17,115 bases of DNA, from positions 1 to 17,115 of the forward strand of contig CAZOFY010000051.1 in assembly GCA_964579245.1 (NCBI GenBank). The letters run 5' to 3'. The translations under genes and the position numbers were made by a program. The DNA is from Firm-13 sp964579245 (lineage in GTDB: Bacteria; Bacillota; Clostridia; Saccharofermentanales; Saccharofermentanaceae). Below the pieces are notes generated by a model, which worked only from the letters and a program-made list of their open reading frames with translations, had not been told where the DNA came from and ran no database searches. This document shows positions 1-7,611 of this stretch, piece after piece. Position 1 is the stretch's first letter, and each line of letters opens with the position of its first letter.

Positions 1-204
1 CGGGAACGAGAATTTACGGCCTGGAACGGCCGAAACGTGAATCTAGGCCGTATTTTGCGCCGGCGGACGGGCTCGGGAACGAGAATTTACGGCCTGGAAC
101 GGCCGAAACGTGAATCTAGGCCGTATTTTGCGCCGGCGCACGGGCTCGGGAACGAGAATTTACGGCCTAGAACGGCCGAAAATCGAATCTAGGCCGTATT
201 TTGG
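1..204. repeat. Tandem array of a 73-bp hairpin-forming repeat (2 full units + 1 partial)
   Basis: Unit 1 is 1-73, unit 2 is 74-146 and unit 3 is 147-204 (58 bases, lacking the linker). Units 1 and 2 differ at one base only (66 versus 139). Unit 3 differs from unit 1 at about four positions (169 and 182-184). Each unit holds an inverted repeat, tacggcct...aggccgta, with a 10-bp perfect stem (tacggcctag/ctaggccgta) in unit 3 and one G·U (plus-strand RNA) in units 1-2. A second, competing stem cggcc/ggccg lies inside. The linker carries the palindrome cgccggcg, extended to gcgccggcgc in unit 2. The array lies 14 bases past the stop codon of the fatty-acid operon. The window starts exactly in phase with a unit, so the array may continue to the left. 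No coding potential is seen. Confidence 0.95.
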
Positions 205-218
205 CATCAACGGCTCCC

Positions 219-2009
219 TTACTCACAGTCGCCGATTTTCCTGAATCGTAGATAGCGGGCATTGATCGCAGCCTTCGGATCCTTTTCGTAAGCACTGACG
301 AAACGCTCCGTCGCATCAGTTAAATAGGTGTGAATCGTCTGCGCCATCTTGTCCGGATCGCTGTGCGCTCCATTCTCCGGCTCGGCGAGGATTTTGTCGC
401 AGATCTGCAGCTCAACAAGATCATAGGCGGTGATATGCGCGGTATCCGCTGCCTCATTCTCACGCGTCGGGTCTTTCCACAATAGGGAGGCAAAGCCACG
501 CGGAGAAATAACAGAGTAGATTGCGTTTGATGTCATCGCCAGCTCATCGCAGACTGCAATACCAAGAGCACCGCCGCTGCCGCCCTCACCGATCACGACG
601 CTAATAATCGGAACGCTAAGAGGCATCATGTCCATAAGGTTTCTCGCGATCGCCTCGCCCTGCCCGCGTTCCTCGGCTCCGAGGCCGCAGTATGCGCCGG
701 GCGTATCAACAAACGTAATGACAGGACGGCCGAATTTTTCGGCGAGACGCATGGCGCGCATCGCCTTCCGATAGCCCTCCGGGTGGGGCATGCCAAAGTT
801 GCATGCCTGATTCTCCAGAAGTGTCTTGCCCTTGCGATGTCCGATGATCGTCACAGGCCTGCCGTTCAATCGACCGATCCCGGTGTACATCGCAGCATCG
901 TCACCGAAGGCACGGTCGCCGTGTGTCTCGTGGAGATCCGTAAAAATTTTCGGCAAATAGTCTGTTAGTGTCGGGCGCTCGCGATTGCGAATGATCGACA
1001 GGCACTCCGAGCCACGGCTGCGCTTGCGCGGTAGCGGCGGGAGTTTCGCCGCTACGGATTTTTTCGACGAAGCGGTGGCTGGCTTCGTTGACGATGTATG
1101 TAATGAAAGCAGAGCACCAAGAGCTTGCCGCATCTCGTTACGCGGCACGATCAAATCAACAAATCCGTGTTTTAGGATAAATTCGGCACGCTGGAAATCC
1201 TCGGGAAGTGCCTGTGCGATCGTGCCCTCGATCACGCGGCGGCCGGCAAAGCCGATCAGGGTACCGGGTTCTGTCAAGATGATGTCGCCTAAAGACGCGA
1301 AGCTGGCTGTTACGCCGCCTGTTGTCGGGTCCGTCATGACAGACAGAAACAGAAGTCCGGCCGCGCTGTGACGCTCAACGGCCGCCGAGGTCTTTGCCAT
1401 CTGCATCAAAGAGACGATCCCCTCCTGCATACGCGCACCACCGGAGGCCGAGAACAGGACGACCGGAAGCTTTTTCTCCGTTGCCGTCTCGAAAAGCCTC
1501 GTGATCTTTTCGCCGACAGCTGAACCCATCGAACCCATCAGGAAGTTTGAATCCATCGCGCCGATCATGCAAGGATTGCCGTCGATGGCCGCTGATCCGA
1601 CGATGACCGCCTCGGTCATGCCGGTTTTTTCCTGCAGCTTACTGATCCGGTGATCGTAGCGGGGAAAGGAGATCGGGTCCTTGCCGTACAAGGTCTCCCA
1701 TAATTCCGAGAAACTGTCGGTATCAACGGTCATTGCGATACGCTCGCGTGCATTCACGCGGAAATTATGTCCGCAATGCATGCAAACACTCTGATTGGCC
1801 TCAAAGTCTTCTCTGAGCATCACGCCCTGACAAGACGTGCAACGGATCCAGAGGTCATCGGGGATCGGCATCAGATAGCTGAAACGGTCCTTGAGGCCAA
1901 GCTGACCAATGTCGGCCGACACGGCTTTTTTCTCCTTGCTTTCCTCGCGTTCGGCATATTCACGGTCGGCATCGAGCCGGGCTCTCATAATCGAAAAGGA
2001 ATCGTCCAT
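219..2009 (-). CDS. accDA: Acetyl-CoA carboxylase carboxyltransferase, AccD-AccA (beta-alpha) fusion
   Basis: Carboxyltransferase of acetyl-CoA carboxylase: it moves the carboxyl group from carboxybiotin on AccB to acetyl-CoA, giving malonyl-CoA in the cytosol. The 596-residue protein begins with a short charged leader. It then has an AccD zinc ribbon (CTSC at 57-60, CMHC at 76-79) and the AccD crotonase-fold domain to about residue 290, with motifs SASGGARMQEG and TGGVTASFASLGD. A Ser/Lys/Pro-rich linker follows (about 300-335), then an AccA domain to the end, with VDTPGAYCG, GEGGSGGALG and SPRGFASLLWKD. E. coli and most bacteria keep AccD and AccA as two proteins; fusion in one chain is less usual. 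The AccA part lacks most of the usual N-terminal helical region. I chose the ATG at 2009 over an in-frame ATG at 2063 because AAGGAG lies just upstream. It is the last gene of the operon, 67 bases after accC. Confidence 0.95.
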   Translation of the reverse strand: MDDSFSIMRARLDADREYAEREESKEKKAVSADIGQLGLKDRFSYLMPIPDDLWIRCTSCQGVMLREDFEANQSVCMHCGHNFRVNARERIAMTVDTDSFSELWETLYGKDPISFPRYDHRISKLQEKTGMTEAVIVGSAAIDGNPCMIGAMDSNFLMGSMGSAVGEKITRLFETATEKKLPVVLFSASGGARMQEGIVSLMQMAKTSAAVERHSAAGLLFLSVMTDPTTGGVTASFASLGDIILTEPGTLIGFAGRRVIEGTIAQALPEDFQRAEFILKHGFVDLIVPRNEMRQALGALLSLHTSSTKPATASSKKSVAAKLPPLPRKRSRGSECLSIIRNRERPTLTDYLPKIFTDLHETHGDRAFGDDAAMYTGIGRLNGRPVTIIGHRKGKTLLENQACNFGMPHPEGYRKAMRAMRLAEKFGRPVITFVDTPGAYCGLGAEERGQGEAIARNLMDMMPLSVPIISVVIGEGGSGGALGIAVCDELAMTSNAIYSVISPRGFASLLWKDPTRENEAADTAHITAYDLVELQICDKILAEPENGAHSDPDKMAQTIHTYLTDATERFVSAYEKDPKAAINARYLRFRKIGDCE

Positions 2010-2015
2010 AGGGTT

Positions 2016-2021
2016 CTCCTT
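2016..2021 (-). promoter_or_regulatory. Ribosome binding site deciding the accDA start
   Basis: AAGGAG on the minus strand, six bases before the ATG at 2007-2009. The earlier in-frame ATG (2061-2063) has no comparable site, so the extra 18 N-terminal residues it would add are probably not made. Confidence 0.75.
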
Positions 2022-2076
2022 GATCATCATGCGCCGTCGGAAGACTATCCGCAGCAGATTCATATCACTCAGACAT

Positions 2077-3441
2077 TCAGTTTGTCACTTGCGGCAGTAA
2101 TGCTTCCTTCTTGCGGGCAAGATAGGTATTGTCATAATTGCCGCGTACAAAATCAGGCTCGCGAAGGATTGCGAGGTGAAAATCGATATTTGTCCTGACG
2201 CCTATGATCAGAAATTCCATCAGCGCACGGCGCATACGAACAATGGATTCCTCGCGCGTCGGCGCCCAGACGATTACCTTTGCCAGAAGGGAGTCGTAAT
2301 CCGGAGGGATCCGGTATCCCTGATAGATCGCGCTGTCGATGCGAACTCCCTGCCCGCCCGGCAAGTGCAATCGTTCGATCAATCCGGGACACGGACGAAA
2401 ATCATGCTCCGGATCCTCCGCGTTGATACGGCATTCGATCGAGTGACCGCGAAAAACGATGTCACGCTGGGAGTACCGCAGGATCTCACCTGCCGCGACC
2501 CGGATCTGTTCCTGCACGAGATTGACGCCCGTGATGGCTTCGCTGATCGGATGCTCGACCTGAATCCTGGTATTCATCTCCATGAAATAGAACCTTCGAT
2601 CGGCGTCCACCAGAAACTCGATCGTTCCTACGCCGGTATAGCCGATCCGTCGCGCCAGACAAACAGCGGCTTCCCCCATCTGCATGCGGAGCTCCTCTGT
2701 CATGAACGGCGAGGAAGCTTCCTCGATGATTTTCTGATTTCTGCGCTGGACCGAGCAGTCGCGGTCTCCGAGATGGACGACGTGTCCATATTCGTCACAG
2801 AGCAACTGGATCTCGATATGACGCGGCTGAAGGACGAGCTTTTCTAAGTACACCTCGTCATCTCCGAAGCAGGCCTTTGCTTCTGCCTTTGCCATTTGAA
2901 AAGCACCGGCGAGCTCTGCTTCGTCATTCGCGACGCGCATGCCACGTCCGCCGCCGCCGGCCGAAGCCTTGATGAGAACAGGGTAACCGACCTTCGCGGC
3001 CTCACGTTTTGTCTCGGCGATGTCGAGGATTAAGCCTTTTGATCCCGGGATGACCGGGATACCGGCGGCTTCGGCCGCTTTTCGTGCGTTCGCTTTATTG
3101 CCCATCTGCTCCATGATCTGGGCTGACGGTCCAATGAACTTGATTTGGCATTTCTGGCAAAGCCGGGCAAAAACAGGATTCTCGGACAGGAATCCGAAGC
3201 CGGGGTGGATCGCCTCGGCGCCGGTCGTCAGGCACGCAGACAGGATTGCCTGCATATTGAGGTAGCTGTCCTTCGAGGAGTCGGGACCGATACAGACGCA
3301 CTCGTCCGCCAATTGGGCGTGAAGTGCGTTCTTGTCGACCTCCGAGCAGACCGCGACTGTGCGGATGCCCATCTCGCGACAGGCGCGAATGACAGTGACG
3401 GCAATCTCGCCGCGATTGGCTATTAATACTTTTCGGAACAT
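2077..3441 (-). CDS. accC: Acetyl-CoA carboxylase, biotin carboxylase subunit
   Basis: ATP-dependent biotin carboxylase: it carboxylates the biotin on AccB with bicarbonate, the first half-reaction of malonyl-CoA synthesis. The 454-residue length is typical of AccC. The N-terminal domain opens with KVLIANRGEIAV. The ATP-grasp domain shows the glycine-rich loop AGGGGRGMR (161-169), RHIEIQ (207-212) and the metal/active-site stretch FMEMNTRIQVEH (286-297). The C-terminal domain includes CRINAEDP (337-344). The ATG at 3441 has only a weak AGGTG upstream, unusual in this operon, and follows a 104-base gap after fabZ that contains a hairpin. AccC output relative to the other subunits may therefore be set separately. 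It sits between fabZ and accDA, as expected in a Firmicutes fab/acc operon. Confidence 0.97.
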   Translation of the reverse strand: MFRKVLIANRGEIAVTVIRACREMGIRTVAVCSEVDKNALHAQLADECVCIGPDSSKDSYLNMQAILSACLTTGAEAIHPGFGFLSENPVFARLCQKCQIKFIGPSAQIMEQMGNKANARKAAEAAGIPVIPGSKGLILDIAETKREAAKVGYPVLIKASAGGGGRGMRVANDEAELAGAFQMAKAEAKACFGDDEVYLEKLVLQPRHIEIQLLCDEYGHVVHLGDRDCSVQRRNQKIIEEASSPFMTEELRMQMGEAAVCLARRIGYTGVGTIEFLVDADRRFYFMEMNTRIQVEHPISEAITGVNLVQEQIRVAAGEILRYSQRDIVFRGHSIECRINAEDPEHDFRPCPGLIERLHLPGGQGVRIDSAIYQGYRIPPDYDSLLAKVIVWAPTREESIVRMRRALMEFLIIGVRTNIDFHLAILREPDFVRGNYDNTYLARKKEALLPQVTN

Positions 3442-3469
3442 TGGGCACCTCGTGTCGTTATCGTTCCTC

Positions 3470-3504
3470 GCCTGCCCCGGCTTGCGGAGCCGGACGATTC
3501 AGGC
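3470..3504 (-). other. Hairpin in the fabZ-accC gap
   Basis: The 104-base gap between fabZ and accC holds a two-part stem: an inner 6-bp perfect stem ccggct/agccgg (3477-3482 with 3488-3493, 5-base loop) and an outer stem gcctg/caggc (3470-3474 with 3500-3504). No T-run follows on the minus strand, so it is not a classic intrinsic terminator. It could be an RNA stability or processing element, or chance; no protein-coding signal is seen in the gap. Confidence 0.5.
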
Positions 3505-3545
3505 AAGTCAAATGCATTTCAAGAAGGTTCGAACCGGTTGGGAAT

Positions 3546-4028
3546 TCAGGGATTACTCTCGGGTGTCGGCTGTCCAGATGCGGCGGGGGCATCAGCGCCA
3601 ATCGCAAACATAATCTCTCCGCCGACGCAGAACTTATCGCCGACGTATGCCTTGGCCTCGCCGAAGCCGATCGGACCGCGCTGACGAGTCAGTTTTACCT
3701 CCAGGCGTAATGTGTCTTTCGGATAGACGCTCTTCTTGAAGCGGACCTTGTCGATTCCTGCGAAGAGCGCGATTTTGCCTCGGTTCTCGGGCTTCGAGAG
3801 GGCCACAATCGCTCCGGCCTGAGCCAGTGCCTCGATGATCAATACGCCGGGCATGACAGGCATTCCCGGGAAATGTCCGCGGAAATAGTGCTCGTCCTCA
3901 CGGACAAATTTCTGCGCGATAATAGAATCTTCTGTCATCTCGAGCACCTCATCGACAAGAATGAAAGGATCGCGGTGCGGGATGATTTGTTTGATTTGTT
4001 CCTGGTCCATCAACGGTTGGTTAGGCAT
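3546..4028 (-). CDS. fabZ: 3-hydroxyacyl-ACP dehydratase FabZ
   Basis: Dehydrates 3-hydroxyacyl-ACP to trans-2-enoyl-ACP in the elongation cycle. The 160-residue hot-dog-fold protein has IIPHRDPFILVDEVLE near its start, then HYFRGHFPGMPVMPG with the catalytic His (52) and EALAQAGA with the catalytic Glu (66). It is slightly longer than many FabZ proteins because of an Ala/Pro-rich C-terminal tail (about 145-160). I took the ATG at 4026-4028, which gives the normal FabZ start. A longer in-frame start at 4106 would lie deep in accB and adds residues that do not resemble FabZ. The start codon lies inside the end of accB (8-base overlap), suggesting translational coupling; GGGGGAT upstream may serve as the ribosome site. 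Confidence 0.95.
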   Translation of the reverse strand: MPNQPLMDQEQIKQIIPHRDPFILVDEVLEMTEDSIIAQKFVREDEHYFRGHFPGMPVMPGVLIIEALAQAGAIVALSKPENRGKIALFAGIDKVRFKKSVYPKDTLRLEVKLTRQRGPIGFGEAKAYVGDKFCVGGEIMFAIGADAPAASGQPTPESNP

Positions 4029-4602
4029 TTTCGTGATCCCCCGATATGCTTGCATCGATGATGAACAGCTTCTGGCCGTACTCGACGCGATTTGCCTTCT
4101 GCACAAGTACCTCGCGCACGATTCCGGAGACTGGGCTTGTAACCTCGTTCATCAGCTTCATCGCCTCGACAATACAAAGGACCTCGCCCTTTTTCACGAA
4201 GGTACCGGGCGTCACATATGGCTCATCATCCGGCGAGGGAGAATCGTAGAAAACACCGACTACCGGGGAGGTGACAGAGTAACCGGTATCGGTGACAGGG
4301 GACGCCGTCTCAGCAGATGCGCTCTCCTGCGATGAGAAGGTTGCGGACGGCATTGGATACGAGAAGGACGCATCCGCGGGAGCACCCATATAGATGACCT
4401 CCTTTTCACGGCGAATGGTGAGGCGAGTCTTGCCTTCACCGAACTTGAAGCTCGTAACGCCTTCCTTCTTCATATGAGTCATCAGATCCTTGATCTGAGA
4501 AAAGTTGAGTCCTGTCTCGGAAAGAGGCGCCTCGATCGCGAAGGAGATTGGAGACTCGTCCTTGATCGAGTGTGTCGTAGCTGTCGTTCTCGGGTTTGTC
4601 AT
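4021..4602 (-). CDS. accB: Biotin carboxyl carrier protein of acetyl-CoA carboxylase
   Basis: Carries biotin between AccC and the AccDA carboxyltransferase. The 193-residue protein has an N-terminal helical part (about 30-70), a low-complexity Ser/Ala/Pro linker (about 73-108) and the C-terminal biotinyl domain. The biotinylation site EAMKLMNE places the biotin on Lys149. VTSPVVGVFYDSPSP opens the domain and the usual G-rich turns follow. The extreme N-terminus (about 25 residues before GLNFSQIKDL) is longer than in typical AccB. ATG at 4602 overlaps the fabF stop as ATGA, with GGAGG 8-12 bases upstream (4610-4614). The 3' end overlaps fabZ by 8 bases. Both overlaps point to coupled translation. 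Confidence 0.96.
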   Translation of the reverse strand: MTNPRTTATTHSIKDESPISFAIEAPLSETGLNFSQIKDLMTHMKKEGVTSFKFGEGKTRLTIRREKEVIYMGAPADASFSYPMPSATFSSQESASAETASPVTDTGYSVTSPVVGVFYDSPSPDDEPYVTPGTFVKKGEVLCIVEAMKLMNEVTSPVSGIVREVLVQKANRVEYGQKLFIIDASISGDHENA

Positions 4603-5879
4603 ACCTTATCCTCCATTTTCTTGAAAAGAAGCGTGGCGTTCTGTCCTCCGAAGCCGAGTGAATTCGACATGGCAACGGTGACCGGCTTTTTGCGCGCGGT
4701 CAGGGGCGTGTAATCAAGATCACAATCCGGGTCGGGCGTGGTCAAGCCAATCGTAGGCGGTACGATATCGTCACGGATTGCCATAACGGAGGCAACTGCC
4801 TCGACTCCGCCGGCCGCCCCGAGCAGATGGCCCGTCATCGACTTGGTAGAGCTGATTGATGTCTTATATGCGGCATCGCCGAGAGCGGCCTTGATCGCAA
4901 TCGTCTCATACTTGTCATTGAGCTCGGTACCGGTTCCGTGAGCGTTGATATAGGAAATATCCTCGGGAGAACAGCCTGCCTCGCGCATCGCAAGTCGCAT
5001 GGACTGAGCGGCACCCTTTCCCTCCGGATCGGGGCTCGTGATGTGATAGGCATCGGCCGTAGCACCGTAGCCTGCAATCTCGGCCAGTATCGTTGCTGCG
5101 CGTCCGACGGCATGTTCCATCGTTTCCAGAATCAGGAGCCCTGCGCCCTCGGCGATGACGAAGCCGCCTCTTTCCGCGTCAAACGGAAGGGATGCCTTCT
5201 CCGGATCCTCGGTCGTATTGAGAGCCTTCATATTCGAGAAGCCCGCAAGAGCAATCGGGGTGATCGGGGCCTCGGCCCCTCCGCAGATCGCCGCCTGCAG
5301 ATATCCGCCCTTGATTGCACGAAAAGCTTCGCCGATTGCGTGTGTGCCGGATGCACACGCTGTCGTCACACAATAGTTTGCTCCCTTCAGTCCGTAATTC
5401 ATTGCAACCTGACCGGCTGCGATATTGCTGATCATCATCGGGATGAACAGAGGAGAGATGCGCATGGTCCCTCCTTTACAGAAGAGAACCTCGTATTGCT
5501 CATTCATTGTTGTTAATCCGCCGACGCCGGAGCCGATCATGACACCGACCTCGTAGGGATCCATTTTCGAGAAATCAATACCGGATGATGCGACTGCCTC
5601 CTGCGCCGCCACGACGGCAAACTGGCAGTAGCGGTCCATGCGACGCGCTTCCTTCCTGTCCATGTAGAGAGTTGGGTCAAAGTCTTTGACCGGCGCCGCC
5701 GTCTTGACCTTGTACTCATTCTCATCCTCCATCGCAAGCGTCACGATACCGTGACGCCCCTCGACAAGTGCACTCCAGAAATCCTGCGTATTATGTCCGA
5801 CAGGCGAGATGACACCTGTTCCCGTTACAACGACACGCGGACGGCCGTTCTTATCGGTAAATGAACTGACATTACTCAT
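4599..5879 (-). CDS. fabF: 3-oxoacyl-ACP synthase II (beta-ketoacyl-ACP synthase)
   Basis: Condenses malonyl-ACP with the growing acyl-ACP, the elongating step of fatty-acid synthesis. The 426-residue thiolase-fold protein shows the KAS II Cys-His-His triad: Cys175 in VTTACASGTHAIGEA, His314 in INAHGTGTELND and His351 in KSMTGHLLGAAGG. The C-terminal NSLGFGGQNATL is also typical. It carries about 12 more residues before RVVVTGTGVISPVG than the shortest FabF proteins. ATG at 5879 follows AGGAGG (5885-5890). It lies 27 bases after fabG and overlaps accB by 4 bases. Confidence 0.97.
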   Translation of the reverse strand: MSNVSSFTDKNGRPRVVVTGTGVISPVGHNTQDFWSALVEGRHGIVTLAMEDENEYKVKTAAPVKDFDPTLYMDRKEARRMDRYCQFAVVAAQEAVASSGIDFSKMDPYEVGVMIGSGVGGLTTMNEQYEVLFCKGGTMRISPLFIPMMISNIAAGQVAMNYGLKGANYCVTTACASGTHAIGEAFRAIKGGYLQAAICGGAEAPITPIALAGFSNMKALNTTEDPEKASLPFDAERGGFVIAEGAGLLILETMEHAVGRAATILAEIAGYGATADAYHITSPDPEGKGAAQSMRLAMREAGCSPEDISYINAHGTGTELNDKYETIAIKAALGDAAYKTSISSTKSMTGHLLGAAGGVEAVASVMAIRDDIVPPTIGLTTPDPDCDLDYTPLTARKKPVTVAMSNSLGFGGQNATLLFKKMEDKV

Positions 5880-5906
5880 ATAAGCCTCCTCAAAATCGAT
5901 TGATGA

Positions 5907-6662
5907 TTACAAAACCAGACCGCCGGACACCTCGATGACCTGTCCGGTCACGTAGGAGGCGCTGTCAGAAAGCAAGAAAGAAACTACGTTCGCGACATCC
6001 TCGGGTTTTCCGTAGCGGCCCAGTGCGATGCGCGAAATGGCTGCCGTCTTGACCTCCTCCGGAAGCTCTGATGTCATGTCGGTATCGATAAAGCCCGGAG
6101 CGACAACGTTGGCGGTTATATTGCGACTCCCCATCTCCTTCGAGACGGTCTTGGTCATCGCAATCAATCCGGCTTTTGCGGCGGAATAATTCGCCTGTCC
6201 GGGATTACCGTAGATGCCGGCAATTGAAGACATATTAACAATACGTCCGCTTTTCTGACGGAGCATCAGAGACAGACAGAGCTTGGTCAACATGAAAGCA
6301 CTTGTCAGGTTGATGTCGATGATGCTCGTGAATTGCTCGAGACTCATCCGCATCGCGAAATTATCACGTATGGCGCCGGCATTATTGACAAGTGCGTCGA
6401 CGCGCCCGAATTCCTTCTTCGTAACATCAAAAATAGCTTGACATCCGCTCTCAAGGGATACGTCCGCCGTAACGGTCACCACTCGGATCCCGGGACGAAG
6501 CTCTTCACAACGAGTTTTAACAGCCGCGGCGGCCTCTGTCCCGGAGCGGTAGGCAAGGACGAGATCGAATCCGTCGACAGCCAGCTTCTCCGCAATCGCG
6601 GCGCCAATTCCGCGGGACGCACCGGTAACGACGGCAACGGGAGTAAAGGATTTCTCGCTCAT
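5907..6662 (-). CDS. fabG: 3-oxoacyl-ACP reductase FabG
   Basis: NADPH-dependent short-chain dehydrogenase that reduces 3-oxoacyl-ACP to 3-hydroxyacyl-ACP. The 251-residue Rossmann protein has the cofactor motif TGASRGIG (13-20), NNAG (93-96) and the catalytic Ser146, Tyr159 and Lys163 in NMSSIAGIYG and YSAAKAG. It also has NVVAPGFIDTDMT and the C-terminal GQVIEVSGGLVL seen in true FabG proteins. Its ATG overlaps the fabK stop as ATGA, and GGAGGT in the last codons of fabK serves as ribosome site. Context in the fab operon makes FabG the clear choice over other short-chain dehydrogenases. Confidence 0.96.
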   Translation of the reverse strand: MSEKSFTPVAVVTGASRGIGAAIAEKLAVDGFDLVLAYRSGTEAAAAVKTRCEELRPGIRVVTVTADVSLESGCQAIFDVTKKEFGRVDALVNNAGAIRDNFAMRMSLEQFTSIIDINLTSAFMLTKLCLSLMLRQKSGRIVNMSSIAGIYGNPGQANYSAAKAGLIAMTKTVSKEMGSRNITANVVAPGFIDTDMTSELPEEVKTAAISRIALGRYGKPEDVANVVSFLLSDSASYVTGQVIEVSGGLVL

Positions 6663-7594
6663 ATCGAACCTCCTGCGGCTACGATTGCCTCATATTCGGC
6701 AAACATTTCTGCGATGATTTCCCTGGCGGGTTGGATCTTGTTGACCAGACCGGCGATTTGTCCGGCCATGAAGGATCCTCCCTTAACGTCGCCGTCCTTG
6801 ACGGCTTTTCGGAGGGAGCCGATTGTGATCGACTCCATTTCTTCAAATGTCGCGCCTTTCTTTTCTAGCTCCAGAAGCTCGGCAACCAATGGATTCTTGA
6901 GGCAACGGACGGGATGTCCGCCGCTCCTACCCGTCACACGCGAATCGATGTCCCGGCTCTTGACGACAAGGTCCTTATAATTCTGATGGATCGTACACTC
7001 CTCGGCAGCGAGAAAGCGGGTGCCGACCTGGACTCCGGAAGCCCCGAGCATACTGACAGCGGCTATGCCTCGTCCGTCGGCAATACCTCCTGCCGCGATG
7101 ACGGGAATGGATACAGAATCAACAACCTGCGGCACCAGAGCCATCGTCGTGATTTCTCCGATATGTCCGCCGGCCTCTGTTCCCTCAGCCACAACAGCGT
7201 CAACGCCCAGGCTTTCCATCCGCTTGGCAAGACCGGTTGAGGCGACAACGGGGATAACCTTGAGCCCGGCTGCCTTCCACACCTCGACGTATTTGCCCGG
7301 TGATCCGGCCCCCGTGGTGACAACAGCAATTTTTTCTTCCACGACGACCTGAGCCAGCTCCGGAGTCGCAGGATTCATCAGCATAATATTGACGCCGAAC
7401 GGCTTATCCGTCAGCGTCTTGGCCAGGCGGATCTCATTTCGCAGGAGCTCTCCGTTCATAGAGCCGGCAGCAATCAAGCCGAGGCCGCCCCCGTTCGATA
7501 CGGCGGCAGCCAGGTACGCATCAGCGACCCAGGCCATTCCGCCTTGAATGATAGGGTATTGGGTACCGAGAATATCTGTTACACGATTTTTCAT
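6659..7594 (-). CDS. fabK: Enoyl-ACP reductase II FabK (FMN-dependent)
   Basis: Reduces enoyl-ACP to acyl-ACP, the last step of each cycle, using NAD(P)H through FMN. The 311-residue TIM-barrel protein resembles Streptococcus pneumoniae FabK along its length as I remember it: YPIIQGGMAWVADA, DKPFGVNIMLM, VVTTGAGSPGKY, EAGGHIG with the key His144, PVIAAGGIADGRG, QVGTRF and GGSFMAGQIAGLV. No FabI-type reductase is seen in the window. I start at ATG 7592-7594, because GGAGG precedes it and MKNRVTDIL matches the family start. An in-frame TTG at 7615 overlapping the fabH stop has no ribosome site. The nitronate monooxygenase family is the nearest alternative, but the operon context settles it. Confidence 0.96.
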   Translation of the reverse strand: MKNRVTDILGTQYPIIQGGMAWVADAYLAAAVSNGGGLGLIAAGSMNGELLRNEIRLAKTLTDKPFGVNIMLMNPATPELAQVVVEEKIAVVTTGAGSPGKYVEVWKAAGLKVIPVVASTGLAKRMESLGVDAVVAEGTEAGGHIGEITTMALVPQVVDSVSIPVIAAGGIADGRGIAAVSMLGASGVQVGTRFLAAEECTIHQNYKDLVVKSRDIDSRVTGRSGGHPVRCLKNPLVAELLELEKKGATFEEMESITIGSLRKAVKDGDVKGGSFMAGQIAGLVNKIQPAREIIAEMFAEYEAIVAAGGSI

Positions 7595-7604
7595 TCTTTC
7601 TTTT

Positions 7605-7609
7605 CCTCC
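7605..7609 (-). promoter_or_regulatory. Ribosome binding site deciding the fabK start
   Basis: GGAGG on the minus strand, 10 bases before the ATG at 7594. The spacing is a little long but the site is strong, and it supports ATG 7594 over TTG 7615. Confidence 0.7.
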
Positions 7610-7611
7610 GA

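Noticed and set aside
1..204. CRISPR array
   Set aside because: The units are directly joined 73-bp repeats without unique spacers and no cas gene is near.
2176..2847. A 223-codon open frame on the plus strand inside accC
   Set aside because: Antisense shadow of a strongly supported gene; the translation shows no recognisable domain.
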